This document shows, in pieces, positions 62,501-64,000 of a DNA stretch of 64,000 bases (position 1 is the first letter of the stretch; the number at the start of each line of letters is the position of its first letter). The notes under the pieces are model-generated. The model searched no databases. It had not been told where the DNA came from and saw only the letters and a program-made list of their open reading frames with translations. This DNA comes from Panopea generosa (Eukaryota; Mollusca; Bivalvia; Adapedonta; Hiatellidae). Where the stretch lies: assembly GCA_029582155.1 (NCBI GenBank), contig CM055896.1, positions 29,710,373-29,774,372 on the forward strand, written 5' to 3'. The translations under genes and the position numbers were made by a program.

Positions 62501-64000
62501 GTACTTGATTTATTGTTTATATTGTGGTTGTATCTACAGATGCTGCGTGTATGTACTTTACTTCTTGTATATATTATGGATGTATTTACAGATGCTGCGT
62601 GTATGTACGTGAGTGCTTGTATATATTATGGTTGTATCTACAGACGCTGTGTGAATGTACTTGATTGCTTGTATATATTATGGTTGTATCAACAGATGAT
62701 GTATGTATGTAGATGACTGCTTGTATATATTATGGTTGTATCTACAGATGTGGCGTGTATGTACTTGACTGCTTGTATACATTATTATGGTTGTATATAT
62801 ACATTCTGTGTGTATGTACTTGACTGAATGTATATATAATGGTTGTATCTACAGATGCCGCGTGTTCACAAGATAGTAATGGGATAAAGAGGTTCGGGTC
62901 CGAATGCAAACACATGTGTCATTGTAAGGACGCCACAGAACAATGTAGTGATGCAGACGGAACTTGTACTACTTCCGGCTGTGCGAATGCCTGGATGGGA
63001 CCTGGTTGTCAATACAGTATGTATACTATACATTGTTACACGTTTCTTGTATATATACAGTATTATATTTTTTGTTCTATTCGACAATATTTGATTCCAA
63101 TTAAAATACACTTAATAAGTTACAGGATACTAATTTTACACAAAGCACGCACGGGTATGTAGATATTATTCAAATAAGAACTCAATTTCTTATCACATAT
63201 TATATTTGTTGAATGTATAAATAATAATAATATGTTATCAGGAGTGTTTTATATCGTTGGTAATATTTCTCATAAAGGCATTATCATATAAAATCTAGAC
63301 TCCAGTAAACATGGAGATGAACAATTAATGATATGCAAATTTTAAACATGAATGTATTTTTGTCATATAACTAGTTTCGTGAAACAGATTACTGATTTGC
63401 TCATACATGTATGCCTTATCACAACGGGTGTTCATATGAAACATTACACGTGATTGTCAATATGCTGCACCGTAAGATACACAAATTATTGTTTTTTTAC
63501 ATGTTTTCTTTCTAACTGTAGTAAGTGAGCATTTAACTATACAAAAATGTCCATCTATTAAACTGTAATTTCAAACTTAAATCATTAAATGAATCCACGT
63601 AGTAGCAACACAATGATATGATGTGATGAAATGTGGTATAGTCATCTGGCAGAGGATGTCTTCTTTGTTGACTTTTCTTCCAAACATCAGTTTAAATGTA
63701 CCAGATTGACAATATTGTTTTTGACAATGACATAATTCAAAAAATAATTTATTGTAAGTTTAACTATTTGTAAATGCTACCATAACATATGTATACTATC
63801 ATGTCTATTATGTCTCAAACTTGTGTGTTTTCAGGAAATATTGCATTTGATGAATATTGTCGGCACAAAGATAACGTCGACCCACCTCAGTATTCTGACA
63901 GAGCCAACGACGGCAATATACAAACATGTAGCAGAACCTCGATTTCTAGCTACAAACCATGGGTGAGACTCTGGCTACCTCGGAAGGAACTTATCACGGG
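50931..64000 (+). CDS. Receptor copy C, 5' part: signal peptide, EGF, F-lectin start
   Basis: Exons 50931-51003 (signal peptide), 62855-63016 (8-cysteine EGF) and 63835-64000 (first part of an F-type lectin, running off the window). Phases (1, 1-1, 1) join without a stop. Layout and sequence match pseudogene B, but none of B's lesions is present. By homology the rest should give F-lectin 1 and 2, one or more EGFs, a membrane helix and a tyrosine tail. Intron 1 is 11.9 kb and full of SINEs and satellites. Likely a secreted-pathway surface receptor; ligand unknown. Confidence 0.8.
51247..51535 (-). mobile_element. SINE family 1 copy (minus)
   Basis: Starts with the (GATT)n complement of the ATCA tail; minus-strand B-box gtcgtgagttcgaatccccc; body matches 22077-22366. 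Lies in copy C intron 1. Confidence 0.88.
51820..52018 (-). mobile_element. SINE family 3 copy (minus)
   Basis: gcggaggaagacctcataat, tttctcacataaaacattcg, ccaagctgggatcgaacaca and tagactactcggtcacc are the reverse of the family head and body. Confidence 0.82.
52019..54025. other. Copy C intron 1: unrecognised DNA with a poly-T tract
   Basis: No exon found. A T run of about 40 bases lies at 53529-53569. A motif gggtcggt(c/a)gg with adjacent tttttt recurs at 53519 and 53981, hinting at a short dispersed repeat. Confidence 0.45.
54028..54178 (+). mobile_element. SINE family 3 copy, joined to family 2
   Basis: gtgatctaaggcgctatcg (A-box region), gttcgagcccagcttggtcc (B-box), actcagatttctttcgtgg, ccaataataaaaccgc, then a direct switch into family 2. 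Confidence 0.72.
54180..54475 (+). mobile_element. SINE family 2 copy, most complete 3' end
   Basis: ccttgcatgcggaaggtcgt, gggttcgatcacc (B-box), cgctcagcatttagaggaac, ggtctggtcgacccggtgtc, gcatgatactccagtgtgac, gaaagcgacgctaaacacca, ending in an ACAACAAT tail. The first part of the head is missing at the join. Confidence 0.88.
54912..55110 (+). mobile_element. SINE family 3 copy, 5'-truncated
   Basis: ctggattcgaacgtcgctcgttccaaaac, gcggaaggacagtggttttt, aacctataatgggtcg and ttaaactcaatgct. Confidence 0.7.
55205..55435 (+). mobile_element. SINE family 3 copy, complete-looking
   Basis: tccgcggctaattggtctaaagcgcagtc (A-box), aaggtcgtaggttcgagtcc (B-box), cccagttacttgagggaagg, tggtggctctattctggttc, gccataacataacctgaaat, ggtgtttaacccc. 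Confidence 0.88.
55857..55935 (-). mobile_element. tRNA-Glu-like SINE head, family 5 (minus)
   Basis: Minus strand: agtctaatgggtagagtcct (A-box), anticodon arm ctggc-atctcat-gccag with CTC in the anticodon place, caggttcaatccccc (B-box). No paired acceptor stem, so not a working tRNA gene. A relative lies at 57725-57795. Confidence 0.6.
56325..56505 (-). mobile_element. SINE family 3 copy (minus)
   Basis: ggtggaggaagacctcagta, ccaccgtccttccgcatgtt, gtgaacgggactcgaaccta and tagaccactcggcaacgga, the reverse of head and body. Confidence 0.85.
57725..57795 (-). mobile_element. tRNA-like SINE head, family 5 (minus)
   Basis: tcatcgggtcgagcctgggtttgaacctgtgacctctcg; B-box ggttcaaaccc on the minus strand. 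Shares the catcgggtcgag end with 55857. Confidence 0.5.
57800..58660. repeat. Low-complexity TACTTTACACTTTA region
   Basis: Degenerate short-period array of tttatactttacactt-like words, nearly free of G on the plus strand. Confidence 0.85.
59285..59860. repeat. TACTTTACACTTTA region 2 with a clean 28-bp array
   Basis: Same composition as 57800-58660. At 59405-59525 a unit of ctctttacacctgatacttt plus acacttta repeats about four times almost perfectly. Confidence 0.88.
60500..60690 (+). mobile_element. SINE family 2 copy, very degraded
   Basis: accagtagagtttctgtatcacgcggtagga, gtgtttgatctcagagtcgg and gtctggtcgactccgtgtca follow the order of the family 2 landmarks. Confidence 0.5.
60820..62854 (+). 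repeat. 51-bp minisatellite containing a splice acceptor (about 39 units)
   Basis: Unit tatctacagatgcggcgtgt - atgtacttgattgttgta - tatattatggttg, 51 bp, with (TA)n expansions in places. tatctacag|atgccgcgtgt at its right border is the acceptor and first 11 bases of the copy C EGF exon. The 17-residue periodic open frames (e.g. MVVSTDAACIYLIVVYI) arise from the period. Confidence 0.93.
62855..63016 (+). CDS. Copy C exon: EGF-like domain with 8 cysteines
   Basis: After tctacag, phase 1 to 1, 162 bp, followed by gtatgt. It reads AACSQDSNGIKRFGSECKHM... then CHCKDATEQCSDADGTC and WMGPGCQY, eight cysteines in the MEGF-type order. Open, unlike the homologue in copy B (25101-25257). With exon 1 it forms the mature N-terminus. 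Confidence 0.9.
63835..64000 (+). CDS. Copy C exon: F-lectin 1, first part (cut by window end)
   Basis: After gttttcag the frame reads NIAFDEYCRHKDNVDP...SDRANDGNIQTCSRTS...KPWVRLWLPRKELITG. It matches 26907-27104 closely, including the bases cggaaggaacttatcacggg, and keeps the EYC cysteine lost in copy B. Open to the end. No fucose-binding His-x24-Arg-x-Asp pattern can be judged because the domain is incomplete. Confidence 0.88.

Noticed and set aside
61020-62716. Cys-rich YGCIYRCGVYVLDC peptide gene
   Set aside because: A frame of the 51-bp minisatellite derived from an intron-exon border; kept only as a splicing finding.

Overview
The window looks like nuclear DNA from an invertebrate animal, most likely a mollusc and probably a bivalve. 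It is AT-rich with long introns, tRNA-derived SINEs, satellites and small transposon remnants. The only convincing genes are spliced fragments of a family combining 8-cysteine EGF-like (MEGF type) exons with F-type-lectin (fucolectin/F5-8C-like) exons. The long open frames are short or fall inside repeats, so the genes were read from splice sites, phase and domain homology. The species assignment is inference.

The genes form a tandem, same-strand (+) array of three receptor copies. Copy A (2053-6597) shows only its 3' part: two EGF exons, a transmembrane exon and two tail exons. The tail carries an ITAM-like tyrosine motif (YDAL-x9-YDTL) followed by YEAM. Copy B (15932-34999) covers the whole layout: signal peptide, EGF, F-lectin 1 (two exons), F-lectin 2 (two exons), EGF, transmembrane segment and tail. 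It is a pseudogene with frameshifts, stops, a lost splice donor and a deleted ITAM. Copy C (50931 to the window end) starts with a signal-peptide exon and, 11.9 kb downstream, has an EGF exon and the start of an F-lectin exon, all intact as far as seen. Degraded F-lectin exons also lie about 3 kb after A and 1.6 kb after B, so the array once held more units or a more complex one. The promoters of B and C share a conserved block.

Repeats dominate the rest. A 24-bp satellite lies at 11.94-12.80 kb, a 4-kb satellite of 39-bp units at 40.13-44.12 kb, and a unit of about 500 bp plus a large palindrome at 46.1-48.97 kb. TACTTTACACTTTA-like low-complexity DNA fills much of 57.8-59.9 kb. A 51-bp minisatellite at 60.8-62.85 kb is built from the splice acceptor of copy C's EGF exon. 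Three copies of a 447-467-bp terminal-inverted-repeat element, a GC-rich inverted-repeat element, a Tc1/mariner remnant and at least three SINE families (densest at 49-57 kb) complete the picture.

If expressed, A and C would be single-pass surface receptors with lectin/EGF ectodomains and, at least in A, a tyrosine-based tail like that of Draper/CED-1 engulfment receptors. That function is inferred from architecture only.
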